A program made the position numbers and the translations under genes. DNA of 64,000 nucleotides from Streptomyces curacoi. GTDB lineage: Bacteria; Actinomycetota; Actinomycetes; Streptomycetales; Streptomycetaceae. The stretch covers positions 1 to 64,000 of the forward strand of contig NZ_KQ947987.1 of NCBI RefSeq assembly GCF_001513975.1, in the 5' to 3' direction. Under the pieces are notes generated by a model. It was not told where the DNA came from. It saw only the letters and a program-made list of their open reading frames with translations, and searched no databases. Shown here piece by piece: positions 29,880 through 37,502 of this stretch (its first letter is position 1; the number at the start of each line of letters is the position of its first letter).

Positions 29880-29994
29880 GCCTCGGAGGTGTCGAGCGGT
29901 GGGCCCCGGAGGTGTGGAGTCGGAGGGCCTCGGAGGTGTCGAGTCGGGTCCTGGGCGCCGTTGAGTCGGCGGCCCTCGGAGGTGTCGGGCTGCG
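29880..29994. repeat. 23-bp tandem repeat, five units, abutting the recA promoter
   Basis: CGGAGGTGTCGAGTCGG-type units begin at about 29884, 29907, 29931, 29954 (diverged) and 29977, giving a 23-24 bp period. The array stops 3 bp before the -35 box of recA. Confidence 0.8.
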
Positions 29995-29997
29995 CGC

Positions 29998-30027
29998 TTG
30001 ACACGAAAATCGAACATCCATTCTTAT
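29998..30027 (+). promoter_or_regulatory. recA promoter with overlapping LexA (SOS) box
   Basis: TTGACA at 29998-30003 and TCTTAT at 30022-30027 are 18 bp apart. TCGAACATCCATTCT at 30010-30024 matches the Gram-positive SOS box (CGAAC, 4 nt, GTTCG) at 8 of 10 positions and covers the spacer and -10, so bound LexA would block polymerase. Confidence 0.85.
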
Positions 30028-30121
30028 GGAGGCTCCGGCGAGGCGCTCGGCGGTCATTTCACCCCGGTTTCGATGGAGAAGTGCCCGAGTTATCCACAGG
30101 CCGGACAGGCGTCGGGGCGCA

Positions 30122-30144
30122 TTGTCAGTGGCAGGCGTTAGCGT
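30122..30144 (+). promoter_or_regulatory. Second recA promoter, PafBC/RecA-independent (RecA-NDp) type
   Basis: TTGTCAGTG at 30122-30130 followed by TTAGCGT at 30138-30144 matches the mycobacterial RecA-independent damage promoter pattern (TTGTCAGTG, short spacer, TAGNNT), which is activated by PafBC. It ends 43 bp before the recA start. Confidence 0.7.
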
Positions 30145-30187
30145 CTTTGACGTGAAGCGATCGACTCAAGCAAACCGGGTGGAACCC

Positions 30188-31312
30188 ATGGCAGGAACCG
30201 ACCGCGAGAAGGCGCTCGACGCCGCGCTCGCACAGATTGAACGGCAGTTCGGCAAGGGCGCGGTCATGCGCATGGGCGAGCGGTCGAAGGAGCCCATCGA
30301 GGTCATCTCGACCGGCTCGACCGCTCTCGACGTGGCCCTGGGCGTGGGCGGTCTGCCGCGCGGCCGTGTCGTGGAGATCTACGGCCCGGAGTCCTCCGGT
30401 AAGACGACCCTGACCCTGCACGCGGTGGCGAACGCCCAGAAGGCGGGCGGCCAGGTCGCCTTCGTGGACGCGGAGCACGCCCTCGACCCCGAGTACGCGA
30501 AGAAGCTCGGCGTCGACATCGACAACCTGATCCTGTCCCAGCCCGACAACGGCGAGCAGGCCCTGGAGATCGTGGACATGCTGGTCCGCTCCGGGGCTCT
30601 CGACCTCATCGTCATCGACTCCGTCGCGGCGCTCGTCCCGCGCGCGGAGATCGAGGGCGAGATGGGCGACAGCCACGTCGGTCTGCAGGCGCGTCTGATG
30701 AGCCAGGCCCTGCGGAAGATCACCAGCGCGCTCAACCAGTCCAAGACCACCGCGATCTTCATCAACCAGCTCCGCGAGAAGATCGGCGTGATGTTCGGTT
30801 CGCCGGAGACCACGACCGGTGGCCGGGCGCTGAAGTTCTACGCCTCGGTGCGTATCGACATCCGTCGTATCGAGACCCTGAAGGACGGCACCGAGGCGGT
30901 CGGCAACCGCACCCGCTGCAAGGTCGTCAAGAACAAGGTCGCGCCGCCCTTCAAGCAGGCCGAGTTCGACATCCTCTACGGCCAGGGCATCAGCCGCGAG
31001 GGCGGCCTGATCGACATGGGCGTGGAGCACGGCTTCGTCCGCAAGGCCGGCGCCTGGTACACGTACGAGGGCGACCAGCTGGGTCAGGGCAAGGAGAACG
31101 CGCGCAACTTCCTGAAGGACAACCCCGACCTGGCCAACGAGATCGAGAAGAAGATCAAGGAGAAGCTGGGCGTCGGCGTGCGGCCGGAAGAGCCGGCTGC
31201 CGAGCCGGGCGCGGACGCCGCGGTCTCCGCCACCCCGGACGACGCCGCGAAGACGGCGCCTGCTCCGGCGGCGAAGGCTGCCAAGACCAAGGCCGCGGCA
31301 GCCAAGAGCTGA
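30188..31312 (+). CDS. recA: Recombinase RecA
   Basis: A 374-residue recombinase that forms filaments on single-stranded DNA, pairs homologous strands and triggers LexA self-cleavage. The core is intact: Walker A GPESSGKT at 66-73, [20 protein letters not shown] with loop L1, [13 protein letters not shown] and loop L2 [21 protein letters not shown]. No intein interrupts the gene, unlike some mycobacteria. The last ~45 residues are an Ala/Lys/Pro-rich tail ([13 protein letters not shown]), a Streptomyces feature that replaces the usual acidic tail. The ATG at 30188 is preceded by GGTGG. recX starts 4 bp downstream, so the pair is co-transcribed. Confidence 0.97.
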   Translation: MAGTDREKALDAALAQIERQFGKGAVMRMGERSKEPIEVISTGSTALDVALGVGGLPRGRVVEIYGPESSGKTTLTLHAVANAQKAGGQVAFVDAEHALDPEYAKKLGVDIDNLILSQPDNGEQALEIVDMLVRSGALDLIVIDSVAALVPRAEIEGEMGDSHVGLQARLMSQALRKITSALNQSKTTAIFINQLREKIGVMFGSPETTTGGRALKFYASVRIDIRRIETLKDGTEAVGNRTRCKVVKNKVAPPFKQAEFDILYGQGISREGGLIDMGVEHGFVRKAGAWYTYEGDQLGQGKENARNFLKDNPDLANEIEKKIKEKLGVGVRPEEPAAEPGADAAVSATPDDAAKTAPAPAAKAAKTKAAAAKS

Positions 31313-31316
31313 ATCC

Positions 31317-32288
31317 GTGACACGGCGAACGGACTGGGCCGAGTACGCCGCCTACCCGGACGCTCCGCGTGAGCGGGCGAGAGGCGGCGACGGGGGCTCC
31401 TCCGGGACGGGCGGATACGCCTGTGCGGGGGGCACGGCCCATGACAGGGACGGGGGGAACGACAGCACGGTGCCGTACGGCACGAACGAGCCGTACGGGA
31501 TGTACGGCTACGGGGGCCTGGCGGACGGCAGCGAGTCGGGCCGGGCGTACGGCGGTGAGCCGGGCGAAGGCGCGGTGGATGGCGAGGCGTGGCCGGAGGG
31601 CGGCTCGGCGCATGGCGCCGGTGCGCCCGGCGGCGGCTCCCGTCGCAGCCGCGGCGGGGCTCGGGGCTCGGACGACTCTGGCGGCTCGCGCGGCTCGCGT
31701 GGGCGTCGTCGGCGCAGCCGCGCAGGGTCGTCCGGTGAGGACGGAGGTGCCTCTTCCTCGTCGAGGGCCGAGACGGGGGCGCCCCCAGGGGACCCGGTGG
31801 AGCAGGCACGGGCGATCTGTCTGCGCCTGCTCACCGGGACCCCGCGCACGCGGAAGCAACTCGCGGACGCCCTGCGCAAGCGGGAGATCCCGGACGACGC
31901 CGCCGAGGAGGTTCTGTCGCGGTTCGAGGAGGTCGGCCTCATCAACGACAGTGCGTTCGCGGACGCCTGGGTGGAGTCCCGGCACCATGGCCGGGGGCTG
32001 GCCCGACGTGCGCTTGCCCAGGAACTGCGGACCAAGGGCGTCGACTCCACGCTGATCGACGCGGCCGTCGGCCAGCTCGACTCCGAGCAGGAAGAGGCGA
32101 CCGCCCGCGAGCTCGTCGCCCGCAAGCTGCGCTCCACACGCGGCCTCGACCGCGACAAACGCCTGCGCCGCCTCGCGGGCATGCTCGCCCGCAAGGGCTA
32201 TCCCGAGGGGATGGCGCTGCGGGTGGTTCGACAGGCCTTGGAGGAGGAGGGGGAGGACACGGAGTTCCTCGGGGACGAGGGGGTCTGA
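31317..32288 (+). CDS. recX: RecX, modulator of RecA
   Basis: A 323-residue protein whose C-terminal ~165 residues are the RecX three-helix repeat domain (ARAICLRLLTGTPRTRKQLADALRKREIPDDAAEEVLSRF, then FADAWVESRHHGRGLARRALAQELRTKGV). RecX caps and depolymerises RecA filaments. The first ~155 residues are a Gly/Ser/Arg-rich, disordered extension not present in typical RecX (~150-190 residues). GTG start 4 bp after the recA stop, so it is translated from the recA message. Relative amounts of RecX and RecA probably depend on read-through. Confidence 0.88.
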   Translation: MTRRTDWAEYAAYPDAPRERARGGDGGSSGTGGYACAGGTAHDRDGGNDSTVPYGTNEPYGMYGYGGLADGSESGRAYGGEPGEGAVDGEAWPEGGSAHGAGAPGGGSRRSRGGARGSDDSGGSRGSRGRRRRSRAGSSGEDGGASSSSRAETGAPPGDPVEQARAICLRLLTGTPRTRKQLADALRKREIPDDAAEEVLSRFEEVGLINDSAFADAWVESRHHGRGLARRALAQELRTKGVDSTLIDAAVGQLDSEQEEATARELVARKLRSTRGLDRDKRLRRLAGMLARKGYPEGMALRVVRQALEEEGEDTEFLGDEGV

Positions 32289-32646
32289 TCTCGGTGGACG
32301 GGGGTCTGGTCCCGGTGGACGGGGGGGCTGGTCCCGGGAGAGGGCCTGGGGCGGCCGAATTGGGATGGGCTTGGGAACGGCCGAGTGAGGGTGGCCTGGG
32401 AGCGGTAAGCCAAGGTCCGCGATCGCGGGTTCCGGCTCCGGGCACGGTGGACGCGCGGGGGCGCCCATCGCGTCGGGGCCGGGATCGTGCGGCACAGGGC
32501 TGGATCGTGTGACACAGTGCCGGGATCGTGCGGCACAGGGCTGGGACCGTGTGGCACAGGGCCGGGATCGCATGGCCCAGGGCAGGACACCGTCCCGCCC
32601 TCCTCCCCTCACGCCAGCCTCTGAGCCTCCGTCCGCCCCCGCGCTG
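32289..32646. other. 358-bp gene-free segment with two short tandem arrays
   Basis: Directly after recX there are two copies of CGGTGGACGGGGG at 21-bp spacing (from 32292 and 32313). A five-unit array follows at 32481-32585. Open frames read through the arrays are repetitive and have no ribosome-binding site. No hairpin terminator for recAX is obvious. Confidence 0.6.
32481..32585. repeat. 21-bp tandem repeat, five units
   Basis: Units starting GGATCGTGCGGCACAGGGCT occur at 32482, 32502, 32523, 32544 and 32565 (20-21 bp period) with a few substitutions each. It lies between recX and the rhodanese gene. Confidence 0.85.
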
Positions 32647-33177
32647 TCACTCGGATGCCACCGGAAGCCCCGCCGCCCGCCACGCCTGGAACCCCCCGGC
32701 GAGGTCGGTCGCCCGGCGCAGCCCCAGCCGCCGTAGGGACTCGACCGCCAGGCTCGACGCGTATCCCTCGTTGCAGATCACCACGACCCGCAGGTCATGG
32801 CTGGTGGCCTCGGGGGAGCGATGGCTGCCCTGCGGATCGAGCCGCCACTCGAGTTCGTTGCGTTCGACGACGAGGGCGCCGGGGATCAGACCGTCCCGCT
32901 CGCGCAAAGCCGCGTACCGGATGTCCACCAGCAGGGCGTCGCCGGCCCGGGCGGCCTCGTACGCCTCCCGCGGCTCTACCCGCTCGTAGCCCGCACGCAC
33001 CCGCTCCAGCAGCTCATCTATGCCGACGGGCCGTTTCGCCACGCCACCCACGCCCTTCTTCAGCCCGCCCCTGCCCGCCGCCGGCGCGCTCACACCGCCG
33101 CTCGTCTTCAACTCACCCTTGATGACCGGCGGTTCACCCAAGCCATGCCCCGCAGGCCCGCTTGCAGCCCCACTCAC
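32647..33177 (-). CDS. Rhodanese-domain sulfurtransferase
   Basis: 176 residues. A Gly/Lys-rich leader of ~50 residues precedes a single rhodanese domain (~52-172): LLVDIRYAALRERDGLIPGALVVERNELEWRL, active-site Cys in VVICNEGYASS, and AGGFQAWRAAGLPV at the end. It would transfer sulfane sulfur to a nucleophilic acceptor. The start overlaps the cysteine dioxygenase stop (ATGA), so the two are coupled. Pairing with cysteine dioxygenase suggests it handles persulfide or sulfite/thiosulfate products of cysteine breakdown, the substrate being inferred. Confidence 0.85.
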   Translation of the reverse strand: MSGAASGPAGHGLGEPPVIKGELKTSGGVSAPAAGRGGLKKGVGGVAKRPVGIDELLERVRAGYERVEPREAYEAARAGDALLVDIRYAALRERDGLIPGALVVERNELEWRLDPQGSHRSPEATSHDLRVVVICNEGYASSLAVESLRRLGLRRATDLAGGFQAWRAAGLPVASE

Positions 33178-33728
33178 TGCCAGTCCTCCGGGCGCTCCAC
33201 CTGCTCCAGGCGCAGGACCGGGCCGCTACGGCTGAAGCGGCGGATCTGCGGCAGGGGCGGGTAGTAGGCGTGAACGGAGATCGCATGCCGGTCGGGCGAC
33301 TCGTTGAGGACCTCGTGCACATGGTGACGGCCGAAGGAGCGGCCTCTTCCGGCCGGAAGGCGGCGTTCCCGGTCCACGTCGTCCGTCAGTTCCAGCGTCT
33401 TCCAGCCGTCGCTGGGCAGCCGGACGGCGAGCGAGTTCTCCTTGAGCTCACCGGCCGCCGTCACGAAGGCCCCGACCGAGTCGGCGTGGTCGTGCCAGCC
33501 GGTGCCCGTCCCGGGCGGCCAGCCGATCAACCAGGCCTCGCTGCCCCCGGGCCCCTCGAGCCGTACCCAGGTACGGCCCTCCGGGTCGAGCGGAAGCGAG
33601 GCGATCAACTCCGCGTCGGCGGCCGTACGCCGTACGAAGTCGAGGAGGTCCGCCTGCGTAGGCGTGGAAGCCGGTGCAGCGACCGGCTGAGAAGCGGCAA
33701 CGGCGGCAGGGGATACAGACACGTGCAC
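33174..33728 (-). CDS. cdo: Cysteine dioxygenase
   Basis: A 184-residue cupin enzyme that oxidises L-cysteine to cysteine sulfinate with non-haem iron. Iron ligands are visible as the HDH pair in GTGWHDHADSVGAF and the histidine of FGRHHVHEVLNE. LVRLEGPGGSEAWLIGWPPG-like lead-in and HAISVHAYYPPL near the C-terminus complete the cupin. The first ~25 residues are Ala/Pro-rich and variable. GTG at 33728 is chosen because AGGA lies about 6 nt upstream. A second GTG two codons later is possible. It is first in an operon with the rhodanese gene and sits behind a Cys-rich leader ORF (33809-33856), which points to control by cysteine supply. Confidence 0.87.
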   Translation of the reverse strand: MHVSVSPAAVAASQPVAAPASTPTQADLLDFVRRTAADAELIASLPLDPEGRTWVRLEGPGGSEAWLIGWPPGTGTGWHDHADSVGAFVTAAGELKENSLAVRLPSDGWKTLELTDDVDRERRLPAGRGRSFGRHHVHEVLNESPDRHAISVHAYYPPLPQIRRFSRSGPVLRLEQVERPEDWQ

Positions 33729-33752
33729 CGTCCTGTAAGAGAGTTCGCAAGA

Positions 33753-33808
33753 GCGCGCGATGCCACAGACGACCGAGTGGCGCGCGGGGAGGAAAAAGGG
33801 ATGCGAGT
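33753..33808 (-). promoter_or_regulatory. Candidate attenuator between Cys leader and cysteine dioxygenase
   Basis: After the leader stop the transcript has a C/U-rich tract with CCTCCCC (33786-33792) that can pair with the leader's own GGAGGG. An imperfect GC hairpin follows (arms near 33777-33785 and 33753-33766). Alternative pairing governed by a stalled ribosome is plausible. No classic T-run terminator is present, so control would be at translation initiation or by Rho. Confidence 0.45.
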
Positions 33809-33856
33809 TCAGCAGGACGGGCGACACACGCAGCCCGCATAGCGGACGAGGTCCAT
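33809..33856 (-). CDS. Cys-rich leader peptide upstream of cysteine dioxygenase
   Basis: A 15-codon ORF reading MDLVRYAGCVCRPSC and then TGA, with Cys at 9, 11 and 15, the last directly before the stop. GGAGGG is 5 nt before the ATG, the best ribosome-binding site in this neighbourhood. The ORF ends 80 bp before cysteine dioxygenase. Many actinobacterial sulfur-metabolism genes are preceded by short leaders with clustered Cys codons that stall ribosomes when charged tRNA-Cys is scarce. Here the downstream enzyme destroys cysteine, so the expected logic is expression when cysteine is plentiful. Coding has not been shown. Confidence 0.65.
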   Translation of the reverse strand: MDLVRYAGCVCRPSC

Positions 33857-33902
33857 ATGGACCCTCCGCCACAGGCGCACACAGGTGTCGGTCACGATCC
33901 GG

Positions 33903-33931
33903 AGTACACCACGCCGGTGCGGACCGGTCAA
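33903..33931 (-). promoter_or_regulatory. Candidate promoter for leader-cdo-rhodanese operon
   Basis: On the minus strand TTGACC (33926-33931) and TGTACT (33903-33908) are 17 bp apart, about 46 bp before the leader ATG. The match to a vegetative promoter is fair. Confidence 0.4.
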
Positions 33932-34006
33932 CTCACCGTCATGATGCGGACCACACGGTGACGGTGAGTACTACTCCCAGGCGAGTGCCACTTCCGTACG
34001 GCGGCA

Positions 34007-35650
34007 TCAGCGCGACCCGGCCGCAGCCCCTGCCTCTGCCGCCGCCCCGGCCGCCGCCTTGACCGGCCCGCCCAACGCCGCCTCCGCCGCCGTGTACAGA
34101 TCGGCGGGCCGCACCCCGCTCAACGCCGTCACCAGGTGACCGTCGGGCCGCACCAGCAGGACCGAATGCGCCGCCGCCCCCGGATAGCTCTCCGCGACCA
34201 GCAGTTCGGCCGGATACGGCAGCGCCGTCACCGCGGCCGCCAGCCGGGGCATGATCCCGGCGGTCGCCCAGTGCTTGCGGTCCCACACGCCCGTGCCCGG
34301 CGCGATCAGTACGACCAGCAGCGCGCCGCGCCCGAGCCGGTCCCGCAGCTGTACGAACGAGCCGTCCTCCGCCGTGACCCGCACATCGATGACCGGCGCA
34401 CCCCGGGGCGTGTCCACCGGGACCTCGCCCTCCAGATGGGGGGGCGCGAGCGGCGAGTCGGCGTACGCCCCCGGCGCACCGATCACTCCGTGCCCCAAGT
34501 GGCCGTCCGTCAGCAGCGCGTCATGGCCCCGGGCGGAGCCGGGGACGACCGCGCGCAGCCCTCCGCCGCCGCGCAGCAGCGGCAGCGCCTGGTCGGCGGC
34601 GCGCAGCCGCGCGGCGACGGCCGCGCGCCGCTCCGTCTGGTAGCTGTCGAGCAGCGCATCGCGTGGCCCGTGGTGCCAGGCGGCCGCCAGCTTCCAGGCG
34701 AGGTTGTCGGCGTCCCGCAGGCCCTCGTCGAGCCCGTGCGTGCCGAGCGCGCCGAGGCAGTGCGCCGCGTCCCCGGCGAGAAGGACGCGGCCCACCCGCC
34801 AGCGGCGGGCCAGCCGGTGGTGGACCGTGTGGACCCCGGTGTCCAGGAGTTCGTACGGCGGCGTCGCCCCGCCGGTCCAGCCGGCGAGGGTCTCCCGGAC
34901 GCGAGCCACCAGCATCTCGGGCGTGACCAGGTCCTTGCCCGGAGGCAGCAGCCAGTCGAGGCGCCACACCCCCTCCGGGAGCGGACGCGCCGTGACCTCC
35001 CCGCCCGAAGGTCCGGACGTCCGCCACGGCGGCATCCGATGGAGCAACGCCTTGCCGTCCAACGGAAGTTCCGCCCGCAGCGCGGCCACGGCGTGTCGCT
35101 CCACCGCCGTACGGCCCGGGAAGCGGATGTCCTGGAGCTTGCGCACGGTCGAGCGCGGGCCGTCGCAGCCGACCAGGTAACTGCCGCGCCACCAGGTGCC
35201 CTTAGAGCCCCGGGTGTGCGCGGTGACGCCCGAGGGCTCCTGCTCGATGGCGTCCAGGCGGCTGTCCACGGCGACCTTGACGAGCGGTTTGTCGGCGAGG
35301 GCCGTGCGCAGGGCGTTGGTCAGTACGTGCTGGGCGATGTGCAGGGGGGAGGGGTTCCTGACGCCTTCGGGCCCTTCGGCGGCGTCGCCGAATGTGACCT
35401 CGCGCATCACCTGCTTGCGCCGCATGGACCGCCATCCGGCCCAACGGGCCCCCGCCTCGGCGAGCGGCACACCCGTCAGTCGTTCCATGAGGGCGGTGGT
35501 GTCCTCGCGCAGAACGACGGTGCGCGCGAGGCGGGGTTCGTCCTTGCCGGGTCCCTCGTCGAGGACGACGCACGGCACCTCCTGACGGGCCAGCGCCAGG
35601 GCGAGCGTAAGCCCGACGGGCCCCGCTCCGACGATGATCACCGGGTCCAC
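34007..35650 (-). CDS. FAD-dependent aromatic-type monooxygenase
   Basis: A 547-residue flavoprotein of the PheA/TetX/UbiH class. N-terminal FAD motif VIIVGAGPVGLTLALALA at residues ~4-21, the DG fingerprint LVGCDGPRSTVRK, and GDAAHCLGALGTHGLDEGLRDADNLAWKLAAAW for FAD binding. A thioredoxin-like C-terminal domain (~400-530) is typical of phenol-hydroxylase relatives. The final 20 residues are Ala-rich. GTG start at 35650 behind GGGGGCG. A longer in-frame extension upstream is rich in Cys and Arg and not conserved. The substrate cannot be told from sequence, and no ring-cleavage partner is adjacent. Confidence 0.82.
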   Translation of the reverse strand: MDPVIIVGAGPVGLTLALALARQEVPCVVLDEGPGKDEPRLARTVVLREDTTALMERLTGVPLAEAGARWAGWRSMRRKQVMREVTFGDAAEGPEGVRNPSPLHIAQHVLTNALRTALADKPLVKVAVDSRLDAIEQEPSGVTAHTRGSKGTWWRGSYLVGCDGPRSTVRKLQDIRFPGRTAVERHAVAALRAELPLDGKALLHRMPPWRTSGPSGGEVTARPLPEGVWRLDWLLPPGKDLVTPEMLVARVRETLAGWTGGATPPYELLDTGVHTVHHRLARRWRVGRVLLAGDAAHCLGALGTHGLDEGLRDADNLAWKLAAAWHHGPRDALLDSYQTERRAAVAARLRAADQALPLLRGGGGLRAVVPGSARGHDALLTDGHLGHGVIGAPGAYADSPLAPPHLEGEVPVDTPRGAPVIDVRVTAEDGSFVQLRDRLGRGALLVVLIAPGTGVWDRKHWATAGIMPRLAAAVTALPYPAELLVAESYPGAAAHSVLLVRPDGHLVTALSGVRPADLYTAAEAALGGPVKAAAGAAAEAGAAAGSR

Positions 35651-35734
35651 GGCGCGGCGCCCCCTGCCCGCAGTGGTGTCCCGAGGGACGCAAGTGAACA
35701 GAAAGTTGGAGCAGGGTGCACGATCACAGAATGT

Positions 35735-35763
35735 ATGCAACCCATTGCCGGTGCTTGCGTCAA
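35735..35763 (-). promoter_or_regulatory. Candidate promoter and operator for the monooxygenase
   Basis: On the minus strand TTGACG (35758-35763) and TTGCAT (35735-35740) are 17 bp apart. The TGCATACATT sequence over the -10 resembles sites bound by GntR-type repressors, but no such regulator is adjacent. Confidence 0.3.
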
Positions 35764-35768
35764 GTGAC

Positions 35769-35800
35769 GGAGGGCAGTGGCGATCATGCCACTGCCCTCC
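35769..35800. terminator. Terminator of the gluABCD operon
   Basis: A perfect 13-bp stem (GGAGGGCAGTGGC with its complement) and a six-base loop, 27 bp after the gluD stop. It separates the glutamate operon from the monooxygenase gene on the same strand. Confidence 0.85.
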
Positions 35801-35826
35801 CTCGGCTCAAGCGATGTGACCAGTGG

Positions 35827-36735
35827 TCAGATCGTTCCTCCGGCACCGGTCCCGTAGGTGCCACCCGTCGCCGCCGGGTTCAGCTCCTCCATGTCCTCGG
35901 CGCTGAGAACCGCACCCGTGCTCCTCTTGCTGCGCCGCAGCCTCTTCTCCAGCCAGCTCGCGAAGCTGGTGAGGATGAAGTTCAGCACGATGAAGAGGAT
36001 CGCCACCACGACGAAGCTGGGGACGGGGTTGGCGTAGTTGGCCGCCAGGGTGCCACGCGAGTTGAGCAGCTCGGTGAACCCGATCATCACGCCGCCCAGC
36101 GCGGTGTCCTTCACGATGACCACCAGCTGGCTGACGATGGCCGGCAGCATCGCGGTGACGGCCTGCGGCAGCAGGATGCTGGACATCGTCTGGCCCTTGC
36201 GCAGGCCGATCGCCTTGGCGGCCTCCGTCTGCCCCTTGGGCAGGGCGAGGATGCCGGCCCGTACGACCTCGGCCAGGACGGAGGCGTTGTAGAGCACCAG
36301 TCCGGTGACAACCGCGTAGAGGGGCCGCTGTTCACTGCTGACGTTCGTCCAGCGGTCGTAGAACTCGTTGGCGAACAGCATCAGCAGCAGGACCGGGATC
36401 GCCCTGAAGAACTCGACCACCCAGGCAGCCGGAAGCCGTACCCACACGTGGTCGGACAGGCGCGAGATACCGAAGAAAGCGCCCAGCGGAAGGGCGATCA
36501 CCATCGCCAGTGCTGCGGCCGTCAGCGTGTCGCCGAGACCTGGCAGCAGATACGTCGTCCAGGCATCCGACTCGGTGAACGGTTTCCACAGGGCCCACTC
36601 CAGCTGGCCCTTTTCGTCCATGGCGTCCCAGACGAACCATGCGAGCAGAGCGAGCAGGGCGAAGAAGACCACCGAGATGAGCACATTGCGCCGCTTGGCG
36701 CGGGGCCCCGGAGCGTCGTAGAGAACGGAGGTCAT
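35827..36735 (-). CDS. gluD: Glutamate ABC transporter permease GluD
   Basis: A 302-residue polar amino-acid ABC permease of the HisMQ class with about five spans. The cytoplasmic EAA-type loop is visible as GQTEAAKAIGLRKGQTMSSILLPQA, the contact to the ATPase. The N-terminus (~18-40) and a Gly/Thr-rich C-terminal tail flank the core. It is last in the gluABCD operon and overlaps gluC by 4 bp (ATGA). Corynebacterium gluABCD imports glutamate. The same assignment fits here, although aspartate or glutamine uptake cannot be excluded. Confidence 0.88.
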   Translation of the reverse strand: MTSVLYDAPGPRAKRRNVLISVVFFALLALLAWFVWDAMDEKGQLEWALWKPFTESDAWTTYLLPGLGDTLTAAALAMVIALPLGAFFGISRLSDHVWVRLPAAWVVEFFRAIPVLLLMLFANEFYDRWTNVSSEQRPLYAVVTGLVLYNASVLAEVVRAGILALPKGQTEAAKAIGLRKGQTMSSILLPQAVTAMLPAIVSQLVVIVKDTALGGVMIGFTELLNSRGTLAANYANPVPSFVVVAILFIVLNFILTSFASWLEKRLRRSKRSTGAVLSAEDMEELNPAATGGTYGTGAGGTI

Positions 36736-37406
36736 CGCTTCACCGCCAGTCGCTTGCTCAGCCAGCCGAGGATGAGGCCGGTGGGCAGGGTCAGTACCAC
36801 GAAACCGAAGGCGAAGACCGCGCCGATGAGCAGCGTCTGAGCCTCGTTCTCGATCATTTCCTTCATCAGGTAGGCGGCCTCGGCCACGCCGATCGCGGCC
36901 GCCACCGTGGTGTTCTTGGTCAGGGCGATCAACACGTTGGCCAGCGGGCCGATGACCGAGCGGAAGGCCTGCGGCAGGATGATGAGCCGGAGGGTCTGAG
37001 TGAACGTCAGCCCGATGGCACGGGCTGCCTCGGCCTGGCCCATCGGCACGGTGTTGATGCCGGAACGGATCGCCTCGCAGACGAAGGCCGCGGTGTAGGC
37101 GACGAAACCGAGGATCGCCAGGCGGAAGCCCTGGACCTTGAAGTCAGTGGCGCCCATCGTCACGCCGAAGATGTCGGCGAGGCCGAGCGACGTGAAGATG
37201 ATGATGACCGTCAGGGGGATGTTCCGGACGATATTCACATAGGCCGTGCCGAATCCACGCATGAGCGGGACCGGGCTGACCCGCATCGCGGCCAGGAGGG
37301 TGCCCCAGATCAGGGAGCCGAGGCCGGAGACGACGGTGAGTTTCACCGTCATCCAGAAGGCACCCCACAGTGTGGGGTTGTCATAGTCTGAAATGAAGTC
37401 GAACAC
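36732..37406 (-). CDS. gluC: Glutamate ABC transporter permease GluC
   Basis: A 224-residue permease with four to five spans. EAA loop GQAEAARAIGLTFTQTLRLIILPQA, and RNIPLTVIIIFTSLGLADIFG in the second span as in other glutamate/aspartate permeases. It forms the heterodimeric channel with GluD, whose gene overlaps its stop. ATG start at 37406, 96 bp after the gluB stop. That gap contains a strong hairpin, which may lower expression of the permeases relative to the binding protein. Confidence 0.88.
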   Translation of the reverse strand: MFDFISDYDNPTLWGAFWMTVKLTVVSGLGSLIWGTLLAAMRVSPVPLMRGFGTAYVNIVRNIPLTVIIIFTSLGLADIFGVTMGATDFKVQGFRLAILGFVAYTAAFVCEAIRSGINTVPMGQAEAARAIGLTFTQTLRLIILPQAFRSVIGPLANVLIALTKNTTVAAAIGVAEAAYLMKEMIENEAQTLLIGAVFAFGFVVLTLPTGLILGWLSKRLAVKR

Positions 37407-37450
37407 GATCTCCCGCGCTTCCGGGTGGGTGGCGTACGTGGATAGCGCGA

Positions 37451-37486
37451 CGCGCCGCCGCCCTGATCGCGGTGGACGGCGGCGCG
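37451..37486 (-). promoter_or_regulatory. Intercistronic hairpin between gluB and gluC
   Basis: A perfect 10-bp arm (CGCGCCGCCG with its complement) separated by 16 bases lies between gluB and gluC. Such hairpins commonly protect the upstream binding-protein message or partly stop transcription, keeping the binding protein in excess. There is no T-run. Confidence 0.7.
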
Positions 37487-37502
37487 CCGGTGGATCCTTG
37501 CG

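Larger units (their letters stand above)
29774..30187. promoter_or_regulatory. recA upstream region (414 bp without a gene)
   Basis: The segment holds, left to right: about 100 bp of featureless GC-rich DNA, a five-unit 23-bp tandem repeat (29880-29994), a LexA-controlled promoter (29998-30027) and a second DNA-damage promoter motif (30122-30144). A leader of about 40 nt then runs to the recA ATG. No credible ORF lies on either strand. Confidence 0.75.

Noticed and set aside
29614..30057. Minus-strand ORF over the recA upstream repeat
   Set aside because: The reading frame is repetitive (STPPR-type), has no ribosome-binding site and overlaps the promoter.
30188..31312. Intein in recA
   Set aside because: The RecA core is continuous from Walker A to loop L2.
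32481..32585. CRISPR array
   Set aside because: Units are contiguous direct repeats of ~21 bp with no spacers, and there are no cas genes in the window.
35651..35740. N-terminal extension of the FAD monooxygenase
   Set aside because: The extra 30 residues contain Cys and Arg runs and precede the FAD motif by more than is normal. GTG at 35650 has a good ribosome-binding site.
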